This document shows, piece by piece, positions 33,240 to 41,838 of a stretch of DNA of 64,000 nucleotides. Below the pieces are notes generated by a model that was not told the DNA's origin, made no database searches, and saw only the letters and a program-made list of their open reading frames with translations. The stretch lies in assembly GCA_028284495.1 (NCBI GenBank), contig JANQRP010000014.1, forward strand, positions 1-64,000, given 5' to 3'. The position numbers and the translations under genes are program-made. Origin of the DNA: Longimicrobiales bacterium (GTDB taxonomy: Bacteria; Gemmatimonadota; Gemmatimonadetes; Longimicrobiales; Gaopeijiaceae). Position 1 is the stretch's first letter, and the number at the start of each line of letters is the position of its first letter.

Positions 33240-33767
33240 TCAGGCCTGGCAGCCCTGCCCCGTCCCGGACGTGACCTTCTCGAGGTCGACACACTCGACG
33301 AACCAGCGACCCCCGGTGGCCTGCACCACGAGGAACGCGACATCGGGGATCACCTCGCCGTCGATGGTGAGGTTCACGCCGATCCGGTGGGTCTGCGCGG
33401 CGCGACCGAACGCCCGCCGGTCCGACACCACCCGGTAGTCCTGATGGCGCAGGATCTGCGAAATCAGCGCGAGCTCCGTTTCGAGCTGCAACGGATCCCC
33501 CGTCGCGGGTCCCTGCGCGGTTCCGAACAGGCGCGCCATCGACTCGATGTCCTCCGCATTCACGGCCTGAAGGAACCGCTCGACCGACAGGACCGGGGCG
33601 ACGGACGAGAGTTCGGTGTCGCCCGCGACCATCGGCGTCGACGACGTGGTCACGGTCGGACCGTCCGACATCGGCGGTACCGGGCCGTCGGCGGCGCGGT
33701 CGACCACCTGAGTGGTGCAGGCCGCGAGGAGGGCGATCGGAACGAGCGGGAGCAGGCGTGCGCGCAT
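33240..33767 (-). CDS. hypothetical lipoprotein
   Basis: The 175-residue protein has a short lipoprotein signal (P-I-A-L-L-A-A-C, Cys near residue 17). The mature domain holds V-E-R-F-L-Q-A-V-N-A-E-D-I-E-S-M-A-R-L-F-G-T, which resembles the first helix of NTF2/SnoaL-like folds. I do not recognise the full protein. ATG 33767 gives a complete signal. A promoter is at 33834-33862, and a palindrome at 33803-33820 lies between promoter and gene. It follows clpB on the same strand with a 91-base gap. Confidence 0.7.
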   Translation of the reverse strand: MRARLLPLVPIALLAACTTQVVDRAADGPVPPMSDGPTVTTSSTPMVAGDTELSSVAPVLSVERFLQAVNAEDIESMARLFGTAQGPATGDPLQLETELALISQILRHQDYRVVSDRRAFGRAAQTHRIGVNLTIDGEVIPDVAFLVVQATGGRWFVECVDLEKVTSGTGQGCQA

Positions 33768-33802
33768 GGTGCGGACTCCGTGTCGAACGTGCGGGGATCG
33801 GG

Positions 33803-33820
33803 CGGAAACACTTGTTTCCG
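33803..33820. repeat. palindrome between clpB and the lipoprotein gene
   Basis: CGGAAACA and TGTTTCCG form eight-base arms around two bases. It lies after the clpB stop and 36 bases ahead of the lipoprotein start. It could be the clpB terminator (no T run) or an operator. Confidence 0.5.
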
Positions 33821-33833
33821 GACTCCGATTCCC

Positions 33834-33862
33834 ATGATGTAGTGGCGGGGCCGACGGGTCAA
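33834..33862 (-). promoter_or_regulatory. promoter of the hypothetical lipoprotein
   Basis: TTGACC, 17 bases, CATCAT on the minus strand. The -35 overlaps the clpB stop codon. Confidence 0.5.
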
Positions 33863-36474
33863 CTCGAAACATCGGTGGTCCGCAGGTCGAACACCAGTTC
33901 CCCGTCGCCCGGTCCCGTGCCGACGTGGACCGTCCCGCCCTCCTCCACGTCCTCCTCCAGGAGCCGGAGCGCGAGAGGATCCTGGATCCGGCGCTGCACG
34001 ACCCGCTTGAGCGGCCGTGCGCCGAAGGCGGGATCGTAGCCCTCGTCCGCCAGGAGCAGCTTCACGGCGTCGTCGACGACCAGGTCCAGGCCGAGCTCCC
34101 GCGTCAAGCCGGCCACGCGCTCGAGCTGCAGATCCACGATACGGGTCAGGTCGTCCCGCGAAAGCGGCCGGAAGACGATCACGTCGTCCACGCGATTCAG
34201 GAACTCGGGACGGAAGTGGTGGTTGAGTTCGGCGCGGACCTCGCCCTCGATCTCGCTCCACGCCTCTCCCTCCGCACCCGCCGCCTGCAGGATGCGCGGA
34301 CTGCCGATGTTCGACGTCATGATGACGACGGCGTTCCGGAAGTCGACCGTGCGGCCCTGCGCGTCCGTGAGCCGTCCGTCGTCGAGAATCTGGAGGAAGA
34401 CGTTGAAGACCTCGGGGTGCGCCTTCTCGATCTCGTCGAACAGGATCACCGCGTGCGGACGGCGCCGTACCGCTTCCGTCAGCTGTCCGCCCTCCTCGAA
34501 GCCGACGTATCCCGGAGGCGCACCGATCAGTCGCGCGACCGCGTGCTTCTCCATGTACTCCGACATGTCGATGCGGACCATGGCCCGCTCGTCGTCGAAG
34601 AGGAACTCGGCCAGCGCGCGCGCGGTCTCGGTCTTTCCGACTCCGGTGGGCCCGAGGAAGATGAACGAGCCGACCGGACGGTCCGGATCCTGGAGGCCGG
34701 CGCGCGCGCGACGCACGGCGTTCGACACCGCCGTCACCGCCTCCGGCTGCCCGATGACGCGCTCGCCGAGCACGTCCTCGAGTTCGGTCAGCCGCTGACG
34801 CTCGGACGCCATCAGCTTCGAGACCGGAATCCCGGTCCACTCGCCCACGACCGCCGCGATGTCGTCGGAGCCGACCTCCTCCTTCAGGTACGACCCCTGG
34901 GCCTGGAGCTCCTGCAGGCGGCGATCGGCCAGTTCGATGGCCTCCTCGGTGCCCGGAATCTCGGAGTACTGGATTTCCGCGGCTCGCTCCAGCTCGCCCT
35001 GACGCGTGGCGCGGTCCGCCTCGACGCGGAGTTCGTCCACCTGCTCCTTCAGCGTCTGCAGCCGTTCGATCGCCTCCTTCTCGTTCTGCCAGCGTGCCTT
35101 CATGCCCGAGACCTGCTCGCGGAGCTCACTGAGCTCCTCCTCGAGCGCCTCGCGGCGCTCGCGCACCGCCGACTCCTCCTCCCGCGAGAGCGCGCTCTTC
35201 TCGATCTCGAGCTGAATGATGCGCCGCTCGACTTCGTCGATCTCCTGGGGCATCGAGTCGATCTCGATCCGAAGCCGGCTGCCCGCCTCGTCCATGAGGT
35301 CGATCGCCTTGTCGGGCAGGAATCGCCCGCCGATGTAGCGGTCCGACAGCTTCACGGCCGAGATGATCGCGTCGTCCGTGATCCGCACCCCGTGGTGCAC
35401 CTCGTACCGCTCCTTGAGGCCACGCAGAATCGCGATGGCGTCCTCCACCGACGGCGGCGCCACGAACACCGGCTGGAAGCGGCGCTCGAGCGCCGGGTCC
35501 TTCTCGATGTGCTTCCGGTACTCGTCGAGGGTCGTCGCGCCGACCAGCCGAAGCTCGCCCCGCGCCAGCGCTGGCTTCAGCATGTTGCCGGCGTCCACGG
35601 CGCCCTCCGCCGCGCCCGCCCCGACCATCGTGTGGAGCTCGTCGATGAAGATCACGTAGCGCCCCTGCCCCTCCTCGATCTCCTTGAGGACCGCCTTCAT
35701 GCGTTCCTCGAAGTCACCGCGGAACTTGGCACCCGCCAGCATCGAGCTGATGTCCAGAGCGAGGAGCTGCTTGTCGGCGAGCGTGGTCGGCACGTCGCCG
35801 TCGACGATGCGCTGCGCGAGCCCCTCGACGATCGCCGTCTTTCCGACGCCGGGCTCCCCGATCAGGACCGGATTGTTCTTGGTGCGCCGGGCCAGCACCT
35901 TGATGACACGGCGGATCTCCTCGTCCCGGCCGATGACGGGGTCGAGCTTTCCCTGCCGGGCCAGTTCGGTCAGGTCGCGGCTGAAGCGTTTGAGCGCCTG
36001 GACCTTCTCCTCCGGATTCTGGTCGGTGACGCGGTGGGGACCGCGCACCGCCTCCAGCGCCTCCTTGACCGGCGCCAGCTGAGCACCGGCGTCGCGGAGG
36101 ATCTTCCCCGCATCGTTCTTCTCCTCGGTAAGGCCCAGCAGAAGATGTTCGGTGGAGACGTATTCGTCGCCGAGCGCACGGCTCTCGGATTCGGCCACGT
36201 CGAGCGCGCGGCTCAGGTCCCTCGAGAGGCGCGCCTGGCTTCCCCCGTCGGTCCGCGCCATGCGGTCGATGGCGGCCACCGTCCGCTCACGGACGAGCGG
36301 TACCTGCACCCCCAGCTTGGAGAGCACGGGCGTCACGATGCCCTCCTCCTGGTCGAGGAGCGCCAGCAGCAGGTGCACGCCGTGGATCTCCGGGTTCCCC
36401 CGGCCCTGGGCGTCGCGGTTGGCGGTAGCGAGGGCCTCGGAAGCCTTCACCGTGAGTCGGTCGAAGTTCAGCAT
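33859..36474 (-). CDS. clpB: ClpB disaggregase
   Basis: The 871-residue AAA+ chaperone pulls proteins out of aggregates together with DnaK. The N-domain (residues 1-150) has the two Clp repeats. The first ATPase has Walker A G-E-P-G-V-G-K-T, the long middle coiled coil (M-domain, about 405-520) is complete, and the second ATPase has G-P-T-G-V-G-K-T. Both Walker B motifs are present (I-F-I-D-E-L and I-L-F-D-E-I). Length is normal. The start ATG 36474 gives the standard N-terminus, M-L-N-F-D-R-L. A perfect 19-base palindrome is 31 bases upstream. No CIRCE or HAIR box is visible. Confidence 0.98.
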   Translation of the reverse strand: MLNFDRLTVKASEALATANRDAQGRGNPEIHGVHLLLALLDQEEGIVTPVLSKLGVQVPLVRERTVAAIDRMARTDGGSQARLSRDLSRALDVAESESRALGDEYVSTEHLLLGLTEEKNDAGKILRDAGAQLAPVKEALEAVRGPHRVTDQNPEEKVQALKRFSRDLTELARQGKLDPVIGRDEEIRRVIKVLARRTKNNPVLIGEPGVGKTAIVEGLAQRIVDGDVPTTLADKQLLALDISSMLAGAKFRGDFEERMKAVLKEIEEGQGRYVIFIDELHTMVGAGAAEGAVDAGNMLKPALARGELRLVGATTLDEYRKHIEKDPALERRFQPVFVAPPSVEDAIAILRGLKERYEVHHGVRITDDAIISAVKLSDRYIGGRFLPDKAIDLMDEAGSRLRIEIDSMPQEIDEVERRIIQLEIEKSALSREEESAVRERREALEEELSELREQVSGMKARWQNEKEAIERLQTLKEQVDELRVEADRATRQGELERAAEIQYSEIPGTEEAIELADRRLQELQAQGSYLKEEVGSDDIAAVVGEWTGIPVSKLMASERQRLTELEDVLGERVIGQPEAVTAVSNAVRRARAGLQDPDRPVGSFIFLGPTGVGKTETARALAEFLFDDERAMVRIDMSEYMEKHAVARLIGAPPGYVGFEEGGQLTEAVRRRPHAVILFDEIEKAHPEVFNVFLQILDDGRLTDAQGRTVDFRNAVVIMTSNIGSPRILQAAGAEGEAWSEIEGEVRAELNHHFRPEFLNRVDDVIVFRPLSRDDLTRIVDLQLERVAGLTRELGLDLVVDDAVKLLLADEGYDPAFGARPLKRVVQRRIQDPLALRLLEEDVEEGGTVHVGTGPGDGELVFDLRTTDVSS

Positions 36475-36504
36475 CGTCGTCGGGATGAGGTGGTCATCGG
36501 GCCC

Positions 36505-36523
36505 GACTGCCGATTCGGCAGTC
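36505..36523. promoter_or_regulatory. 19-base palindrome upstream of clpB
   Basis: GACTGCCGA-T-TCGGCAGTC is a perfect inverted repeat with one central base, 31 bases ahead of clpB. It may be an operator for a heat-shock repressor, or the terminator of the upstream gene. Confidence 0.5.
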
Positions 36524-36625
36524 AGGGGGCCCGCGCACCCGATAGAGATTCAAGAGTGATGCCGGAACCGGCGCGTCCGGCCGGATGGGTCGAGCGGCGT
36601 CTCAGCCACGGACCCGGGCCGAGCT

Positions 36626-37090
36626 TCAGCGGGCGCGAACCGCGGAGATCACGACGCCGTTCTGCTGATTCGTCCCGCTGAGCCGATCGCCGTCGTCGGA
36701 GAGTGTCAGCTCGTCGGAGAGTCCTGTCTCCCAGCGCATGACGATCTCGCCGGTCTCGTCCGAGCAGGTCCAGGTTCCCCGGAACGTGGGGATCGGCGTG
36801 GCATCGTTCACATGGAAGGTCAGCGTGCCACCCTCGACGACGGACACGATCCCACCCGTCGTCAGCCAGTCCCAGCGTCCGATCACGTCGACGCAGGGAT
36901 CGAGCTCCTCCTCGCCGAGTGCCGGTGCTGCACCACCTCCCCGCCACGAGACGTACCCGAATACCAGCCCTCCGATGCTCGCCACGACCGTGAGCGCGAC
37001 GACTAGCGGATGGTCTCCCCAGTTGCGCCAGCCGACCACGGAGACCTCCTGCGCCTCGGCAGGATCCGACTGGGTTCGGTCTTCACTCAC
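36626..37090 (-). CDS. single-pass membrane protein of unknown function
   Basis: The 154-residue protein begins with about 25 polar residues, a transmembrane helix (P-L-V-V-A-L-T-V-V-A-S-I-G-G-L-V-F-G-Y, near residues 28-47), then a small outside domain. That domain is lipocalin-like in its pattern (I-G-R-W-D-W ... G-T-W-T-C-S-D ... D-D-G-D-R-L-S-G-T-N), with two cysteines that could pair. GTG 37090 is chosen over TTG 37177 because the promoter at 37149-37178 would lie inside a longer gene. It is the only gene between clpB and the M48 protease gene on this strand. No family is recognised. Confidence 0.6.
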   Translation of the reverse strand: MSEDRTQSDPAEAQEVSVVGWRNWGDHPLVVALTVVASIGGLVFGYVSWRGGGAAPALGEEELDPCVDVIGRWDWLTTGGIVSVVEGGTLTFHVNDATPIPTFRGTWTCSDETGEIVMRWETGLSDELTLSDDGDRLSGTNQQNGVVISAVRAR

Positions 37091-37148
37091 GGCCGCAGGC
37101 TCCCGACGGGGCGAGGGGCGTCGAACGGTCTCGGCGTCTCCGCCGCGA

Positions 37149-37178
37149 ACATGCGAGCCCGACTTCCCCACGGTCAAC
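37149..37178 (-). promoter_or_regulatory. candidate promoter of the single-pass membrane protein
   Basis: TTGACC and CATGTT on the minus strand, 18 bases apart, about 60 bases ahead of GTG 37090. Confidence 0.4.
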
Positions 37179-37228
37179 GACGACGGCGGGCACAGGCAGG
37201 CTCCGCCGCTGCCGGAACCGAGCGTCGA

Positions 37229-38668
37229 CTAGCGCCCGCCGACCACCCGCTTCGCCCAGGCGCCACGGAGCACGCCGCCCACGGCCACCTGGTTGAGCAA
37301 CGCCACCCGTTCGGCGGGAATCGAGCTGGGGTGGCGTTCCGCGAAGGCATCGAACGGCTCGGCGCCGGACAGCGGCACCAGTTCGATGCGCGCCGGCTCG
37401 ACCGAAAGCACCTGTGGCGACGTCTCCTCGGCGAACGACCGGATGGTGGACTCGATCGCGGCTTCCCGCGCCGGCCACCGTGGGGTGGTGGAGTATCCGA
37501 GGAGTCGGAACGTCACGTCGGCGTGCCGCACGAACGCCACCTGACCCTGGAGTTCGCCGTCCTGCATGGTCGCGCGGAAGTCCATCACGACGGTCGGAAG
37601 TCCATTCACCGTCCGGCTCACCGGCTGCGAGGTCCGGACACCCTGCTGGCTGGCGAAGGCACCGGCTGCGGCCGACGGGTCCCCCTGCGCGATCGTGAGC
37701 TCGAAGATCGCGTCCTGCTCCGCCGGCCCGGCCAGGACGGCCTGCCTGAGGTTGGCCACCTCCCAGCCCGACGGCGGCACGAACCGGAACGCCAGGTCGG
37801 GGTGGTGAAAGACCCCCGCCTCGAAATAGCCCTCGCGGGGATTGGGGCCGTAGGTCAGACTCGCGAGTCGCTCGACGAACTCGTCGCCGCGCACGATCGG
37901 ATCGGCCGGGACGAGGCCCTGCGACTCGACGCGGGCCAGGATCGACTCGACCCGGTTCTCTGGATCGGGGTGCGTCGACTGCCACTCGGGCAGCCGTCCG
38001 CCGGGGGACGCGAGCCGGCTGGAGGCGCCGAGCATCTCCATGACGCCAGCGAGCTCACGGGGGTCGTAGCCGAGCCGGGTCATGTAGCGGACGCCGAGCT
38101 CGTCCGACTGGTTCTCGTCGTCCCGTCCGAACTTGAGAAAGCCCAGACCGACCGCGCCCTGGATCGGGTCGAAGTTGTCGCGAACCGTCTCGGACGCGAC
38201 CGCGCCGACCACCAGCCCGATCTGGGCGAGCTGCGCCCGACTCATCTGGTTCACGCTGTGCCGCGCCGTGACGTGCCCGATCTCGTGGCCCAGGACCCCG
38301 GCGAGCTGCGCCTCGCTCTCGAGGTGGCCGAGGATCCCGCGCGTCACGTAGATGAACCCGCCCGGAAGCGCGAACGCGTTGATCGACGGGTCGTCGAGCA
38401 CACGGAAGGTCCACGGCAGTTCGGGCCGTTCGGACACCGCGGCCAGGCGGAGCCCGAGGTCGCGCACGTAGCGCTGCACCGCCGAATCCGGATAGAGACC
38501 GTACTGCGCGACGATCGCGGGGTCCGACTCGCGACCCATCTCGATCTCCTGGCCCTCACCGATGAAGGAGAGCTGCCTCTCGCCCGTGGCGGGATTCACC
38601 GCACAGGCGGCGACCGTGACGATGGCCGCCACGAGGAGCATGACGAGAGGTCTGGTGGTAGGACGCAT
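37229..38668 (-). CDS. M48-family metalloprotease lipoprotein (BepA/YfgC-like)
   Basis: The 479-residue protein has a signal ending V-A-A-C (Cys near residue 22) and C-A-V-N-P-A-T-G, as in outer-membrane BepA/LoiP-type proteases. The zinc site is H-E-I-G-H with downstream glutamate E-N-Q-S-D-E-L-G. After the protease domain (about to residue 250) there is a second domain of some 220 residues (F-R-F-V-P-P-S-G-W-E-V) that is beta-rich and unrelated to the TPR tail of BepA. It probably degrades misfolded outer-membrane proteins. ATG 38668 or 38683 is the start. It is divergent from a small lipoprotein gene, 126 bases away. Confidence 0.85.
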   Translation of the reverse strand: MRPTTRPLVMLLVAAIVTVAACAVNPATGERQLSFIGEGQEIEMGRESDPAIVAQYGLYPDSAVQRYVRDLGLRLAAVSERPELPWTFRVLDDPSINAFALPGGFIYVTRGILGHLESEAQLAGVLGHEIGHVTARHSVNQMSRAQLAQIGLVVGAVASETVRDNFDPIQGAVGLGFLKFGRDDENQSDELGVRYMTRLGYDPRELAGVMEMLGASSRLASPGGRLPEWQSTHPDPENRVESILARVESQGLVPADPIVRGDEFVERLASLTYGPNPREGYFEAGVFHHPDLAFRFVPPSGWEVANLRQAVLAGPAEQDAIFELTIAQGDPSAAAGAFASQQGVRTSQPVSRTVNGLPTVVMDFRATMQDGELQGQVAFVRHADVTFRLLGYSTTPRWPAREAAIESTIRSFAEETSPQVLSVEPARIELVPLSGAEPFDAFAERHPSSIPAERVALLNQVAVGGVLRGAWAKRVVGGR

Positions 38669-38794
38669 GGATTCTGGTATCATTGCGGTGCTCGACGATG
38701 CTCGACCTTCCGATCTCCAACTACCCGGCCGACTCGAAGAGTTGCCGGTTCGTCCGCGGCAAGCCCGCGGCCGACTCCCTCCTCCCCGACCGAT

Positions 38795-39139
38795 ATGCGA
38801 TCTTCCGGCCTGCTGTGCACCTGGTGCGCGATTCTCGCCGCCGTGCTCGTCGCCTGCGTGGACCCGCCGCCGCCAGAGACCATCGACCGCGAGAGCTTCG
38901 TGCAGGCGTACGTCGCGCTCAGGACCGCCGCTCTGCAGCGGGGCGCCGCATCGGTCGACGGACCGGTCCGTGACACGGTGCTTCGCGAATCCGGCGTAAC
39001 CGAGGAGGAGCTGTTGACTTTCGCCGAGGTGCACGGCGAGGACTTCACCTTCATGCAGTCCATCTGGACCGAGGTCTCGACGCAGCTCGAGGAGGTCACC
39101 TTCCGACCGCTCGCGGCGGACACCGTCGACGCGCGCTGA
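38795..39139 (+). CDS. small hypothetical lipoprotein
   Basis: The 114-residue protein has a lipoprotein signal (A-I-L-A-A-V-L-V-A-C, Cys near residue 21). Residues V-D-P-P-P-P-E-T-I-D-R-E-S-F-V-Q-A-Y-V-A-L-R-T-A follow, which resemble the opening of DUF4296-type proteins, but the match is weak. The rest is a short helical domain with G-V-T-E-E-E-L-L-T-F-A-E-V-H-G. ATG 38795 gives the complete signal. It is divergent from the M48 protease gene and convergent with the OM-type gene after it. Its role is unknown. Confidence 0.6.
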   Translation: MRSSGLLCTWCAILAAVLVACVDPPPPETIDRESFVQAYVALRTAALQRGAASVDGPVRDTVLRESGVTEEELLTFAEVHGEDFTFMQSIWTEVSTQLEEVTFRPLAADTVDAR

Positions 39140-39206
39140 AGTGCCACCGCGGGCCGGCCGACGGAGTTTCCGGCGCCGGACCGCGCGGGCGGCCGCAGCC
39201 GCGCCG

Positions 39207-39869
39207 CTACGACCCCGCCGGAATGCTGACGCCGATCGAGACCGCCTCGCGGTCGCCGAACGACGCGGCCGCGCGGATCGCCCACGGCTGACTGAACGCC
39301 AGATCCAGTCCCACCTCCCCCGCGAAGCCGAGGTCCAGGTCGTCTCCGTCGCCCGGGCCTTCGTCGTCGCCGATGAACGCGTCCAGCACGAGCCTCGGCG
39401 CGACGTAGGGGCGGAACTGGACGTCGGGACCGTTGAACGCCCAGCCGAACGACACGCCGAAGGGAAAGCTGAGTCGGACGTCGCCGTCCAGCCCGAGGCC
39501 GGCTCCAGCGAGCCACATGATGTCGAGCGGTACGTCACCCGTTCCCGTGTACATGGCGCCCGACACGTCGACGCCCCCGATCAGCGCCACGTCGTCTCGC
39601 GCGCCCTCGACCAGACCGACGCGGAAGCCGAGCCCGACCGGCGCCGGATTCGCCCGCCACGTCACGAGCCCACCGAGCCCGTCACCGGGGTCGATGTCGA
39701 CCAGATGGAATCCCCACCCGGCGGGGGCCCCCGGCGCGAGGAGCATGGGGCCGTCCCAGGCGGGCTGCGCGTGGGCGGCGCCCGGCGCGCAGACGAGAGC
39801 CAGCGCGACGCCGCACGCGGCGGCCAGCGCAACCGCGCTCGAGCGTCGAAGAGGCGAACGGGTCTTCAT
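39207..39869 (-). CDS. outer-membrane beta-barrel-like protein
   Basis: The 220-residue protein has a signal peptide ending G-A-A-H-A-Q near residue 35. The mature part alternates short strands and glycines (for example D-V-A-L-I-G-G-V-D-V-S-G and L-S-F-P-F-G-V-S-F-G-W-A-F-N-G), with an acidic loop D-D-E-G-P-G-D-G-D-D. This pattern fits a small outer-membrane barrel. ATG 39869 has GGAGG nine bases ahead. An inverted repeat TGCACC-N8-GGTGCA lies at 39903-39922, in the 93-base gap before proS ends. Function is unknown; it is convergent with the small lipoprotein. Confidence 0.65.
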   Translation of the reverse strand: MKTRSPLRRSSAVALAAACGVALALVCAPGAAHAQPAWDGPMLLAPGAPAGWGFHLVDIDPGDGLGGLVTWRANPAPVGLGFRVGLVEGARDDVALIGGVDVSGAMYTGTGDVPLDIMWLAGAGLGLDGDVRLSFPFGVSFGWAFNGPDVQFRPYVAPRLVLDAFIGDDEGPGDGDDLDLGFAGEVGLDLAFSQPWAIRAAASFGDREAVSIGVSIPAGS

Positions 39870-39962
39870 GTATGGGTCCCTCCGTTGAATCGTATGCGAC
39901 GCTGCACCCTGCGAGCGGTGCAACCCGCGTGCCATCGGAGGTTCCCGGACGTGCGCGATGCC

Positions 39963-41426
39963 TCAGTACGACCGCGCCCAGATCACCTCGTGCTTCGCCG
40001 CGCCGTCCCCGGAGATACAATCGGTCGGGGCCGAGTCGGACCGGAACTCGGCGCCAGGGATGCATCGGATCGTCGCCTTGAGCTCGTCCTTCGCGCGTTC
40101 CTCCACCGCAGGGTCGCCGTTCCATCCGGTATACACGAAGCCGCCCTCGCCTTCGAGGATCTCCTTCATCTCTCCCCAGTCGGTGACGCCCCGGTGCGAG
40201 TTGGCCTCGCGCCGCCGGGTGGCGCGCTCGCGCAGCGCCGCCTGGAATTCGTCGAGCCGCTGCGGGTGGGTGGCGATGGCCTCGTCCTCGGCCACGAAGA
40301 TCTTGCGCTTTTCGCCCTCCGGAATCACGCGGCGAGCGATCGCCAGCGAGCCCTTCTCGAGATCCTTCGGCCCGACCTCGATCCGGAAGGGGACACCCTT
40401 CCGCTCCCACTCGTAGTACTTGGCGCCGGGGTTGAGGTGGTCTCGGTCGTCGACCTTCGTTCGCACACCGAGGTCCTTGAGACGCGCCGCCACCTCCTGC
40501 GCCTTCGCGACCGTCGCGGACCGCTCCTCGTCGTTCCTGTAGATCGGAACGATGACCGTCTGGATCGGCGCCAGCAGCGGCGGCACGATCAGCCCCGCGT
40601 CGTCCCCGTGCGTCATGACCATCCCGCCGACGAGTCGGGTCGAGACACCCCAGGAGGTGCTCCAGGCGTACTCCTCCTCCCCCGCCTCGCTCTGAAAGGT
40701 GAGCCCCGCCGCCTTCGCGAAGTTCTGGCCGAGAAAGTGTGAGGTGCCCGCCTGCAGGGCCTTGTTGTCCTGCATGAGGGCCTCGCAGGAGTACGACTCG
40801 ACAGCCCCGGCGAACTTCTCCGATTCGGTCTTGAGCCCGGTCACCGGCGGCATGCAGATCCAGTTCTCCATGAAGCGCCGGTAGACGTCCAGGATCAGCG
40901 CCGTCTCCTCGCGGGCCTCGGCCTCGGTCGCGTGGGCGGTGTGGCCCTCCTGCCAGAGGAACTCGGCCGTGCGCAGGAACAGCCGCGTTCGCATCTCCCA
41001 CCTCATGACGTTCGCCCACTGGTTCATGAGGATCGGAAGATCGCGGTACGACTGGACCCACTTGGCGTACATCTCGAGGATCATGGTCTCGGACGTGGGC
41101 CGGATGACGAGCGGCTCCTCGAGCTCCTTGCCGCCGGCGTGCGTCACCACCGCCAGCTCGGGCCGGAAGCCCGCCACGTGCTCCTTCTCCTTCTCGATGA
41201 AGCTCATCGGGATGAGCAGCGGGAAGTACGCGTTCTCGTGCCCGGTCTCCTTGAACATGTCGTCGAGCGCCCGCTGCATGCGCTCCCAGATGCCGTAGCC
41301 CCACGGCCGGATCACCATGCTGCCCCGCACCGGCGAGTAGTCGGCGAGTTCGGCGCGCTGAACCACCTCGTTGTACCAGGCGGAGAAGTCTTCGGACTGG
41401 GGAGTCAGCGAACGATCGTCGGACAT
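39963..41426 (-). CDS. proS: prolyl-tRNA synthetase, archaeal/eukaryal type
   Basis: The 487-residue class II synthetase charges tRNA-Pro. It is the short form: it opens with S-D-D-R-S-L-T-P-Q-S-E-D-F-S-A-W-Y-N-E-V-V and has R-P-T-S-E-T and V-M-R-W-E-M-R-T-R-L-F-L-R-T. It lacks the INS editing insertion of the bacterial type between motifs 2 and 3. The C-terminus ends W-A-R-S-Y, the aromatic tail that defines the archaeal/eukaryal type. It is a single gene, preceded by 55 bases after the small membrane protein gene stop. This type is patchy among bacteria and helps to characterise the lineage. Confidence 0.95.
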   Translation of the reverse strand: MSDDRSLTPQSEDFSAWYNEVVQRAELADYSPVRGSMVIRPWGYGIWERMQRALDDMFKETGHENAYFPLLIPMSFIEKEKEHVAGFRPELAVVTHAGGKELEEPLVIRPTSETMILEMYAKWVQSYRDLPILMNQWANVMRWEMRTRLFLRTAEFLWQEGHTAHATEAEAREETALILDVYRRFMENWICMPPVTGLKTESEKFAGAVESYSCEALMQDNKALQAGTSHFLGQNFAKAAGLTFQSEAGEEEYAWSTSWGVSTRLVGGMVMTHGDDAGLIVPPLLAPIQTVIVPIYRNDEERSATVAKAQEVAARLKDLGVRTKVDDRDHLNPGAKYYEWERKGVPFRIEVGPKDLEKGSLAIARRVIPEGEKRKIFVAEDEAIATHPQRLDEFQAALRERATRRREANSHRGVTDWGEMKEILEGEGGFVYTGWNGDPAVEERAKDELKATIRCIPGAEFRSDSAPTDCISGDGAAKHEVIWARSY

Positions 41427-41481
41427 GTCGGTCGGGAGTCGTGGCGTGGGAGAGGTGCCGCGCGGACGCGCGTCGGGCGGG

Positions 41482-41838
41482 TCAGGACGGCTCGGACGGC
41501 GGAGTCTCGTCGGGCCCCGCCTCGCCGCGGAGAGCCTCGTCCGCGAGTCGCGCGGCCTCGGCCCGCTTCTCGAGCCACTCGCGCTCGTCCCGGCGGACGC
41601 GGATCGCGCTGATCCCTGCGGGGACCAGGAACAGCAGGAGGGCCGAGACGGCCCAGGTGATCCGGAAGGGCGCGCCCACGCTCTGGGAGAGAAGCCAGGC
41701 CACGAGAAGGCCGGCGAGAAGCGCGGCCCCGGCCGCCACCATCAGGAAGAGGTGCTCGAGGATGTTCAGGCGCCGAATCGCACGGTCCGCGACCTCGCGG
41801 GCGAGATCCGCGTCGTCCCTTCGCTCCGTCTCGCTCAC
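41482..41838 (-). CDS. small two-helix membrane protein downstream of hisS
   Basis: The 118-residue protein has a charged N-terminus (A-R-E-V-A-D-R-A-I-R-R-L-N), two transmembrane helices (residues about 29-50 and 57-78) and a helical tail (R-R-D-E-R-E-W-L-E-K-R-A-E-A-A-R). I do not recognise a family. The start GTG 41838 overlaps the hisS stop as GTGA, with GGAGG six bases ahead, so it is translated with hisS. No function can be assigned; similar two-helix proteins are common next to synthetase genes by chance. Confidence 0.7.
   Translation of the reverse strand: MSETERRDDADLAREVADRAIRRLNILEHLFLMVAAGAALLAGLLVAWLLSQSVGAPFRITWAVSALLLFLVPAGISAIRVRRDEREWLEKRAEAARLADEALRGEAGPDETPPSEPS

Noticed and set aside
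36480..36560. Heat-shock sigma-32-type promoter ahead of clpB
   Set aside because: CTTGAA is present on the minus strand, but the following CCCCCTG lies about 19 bases away rather than 13-15, so the match is not good enough.
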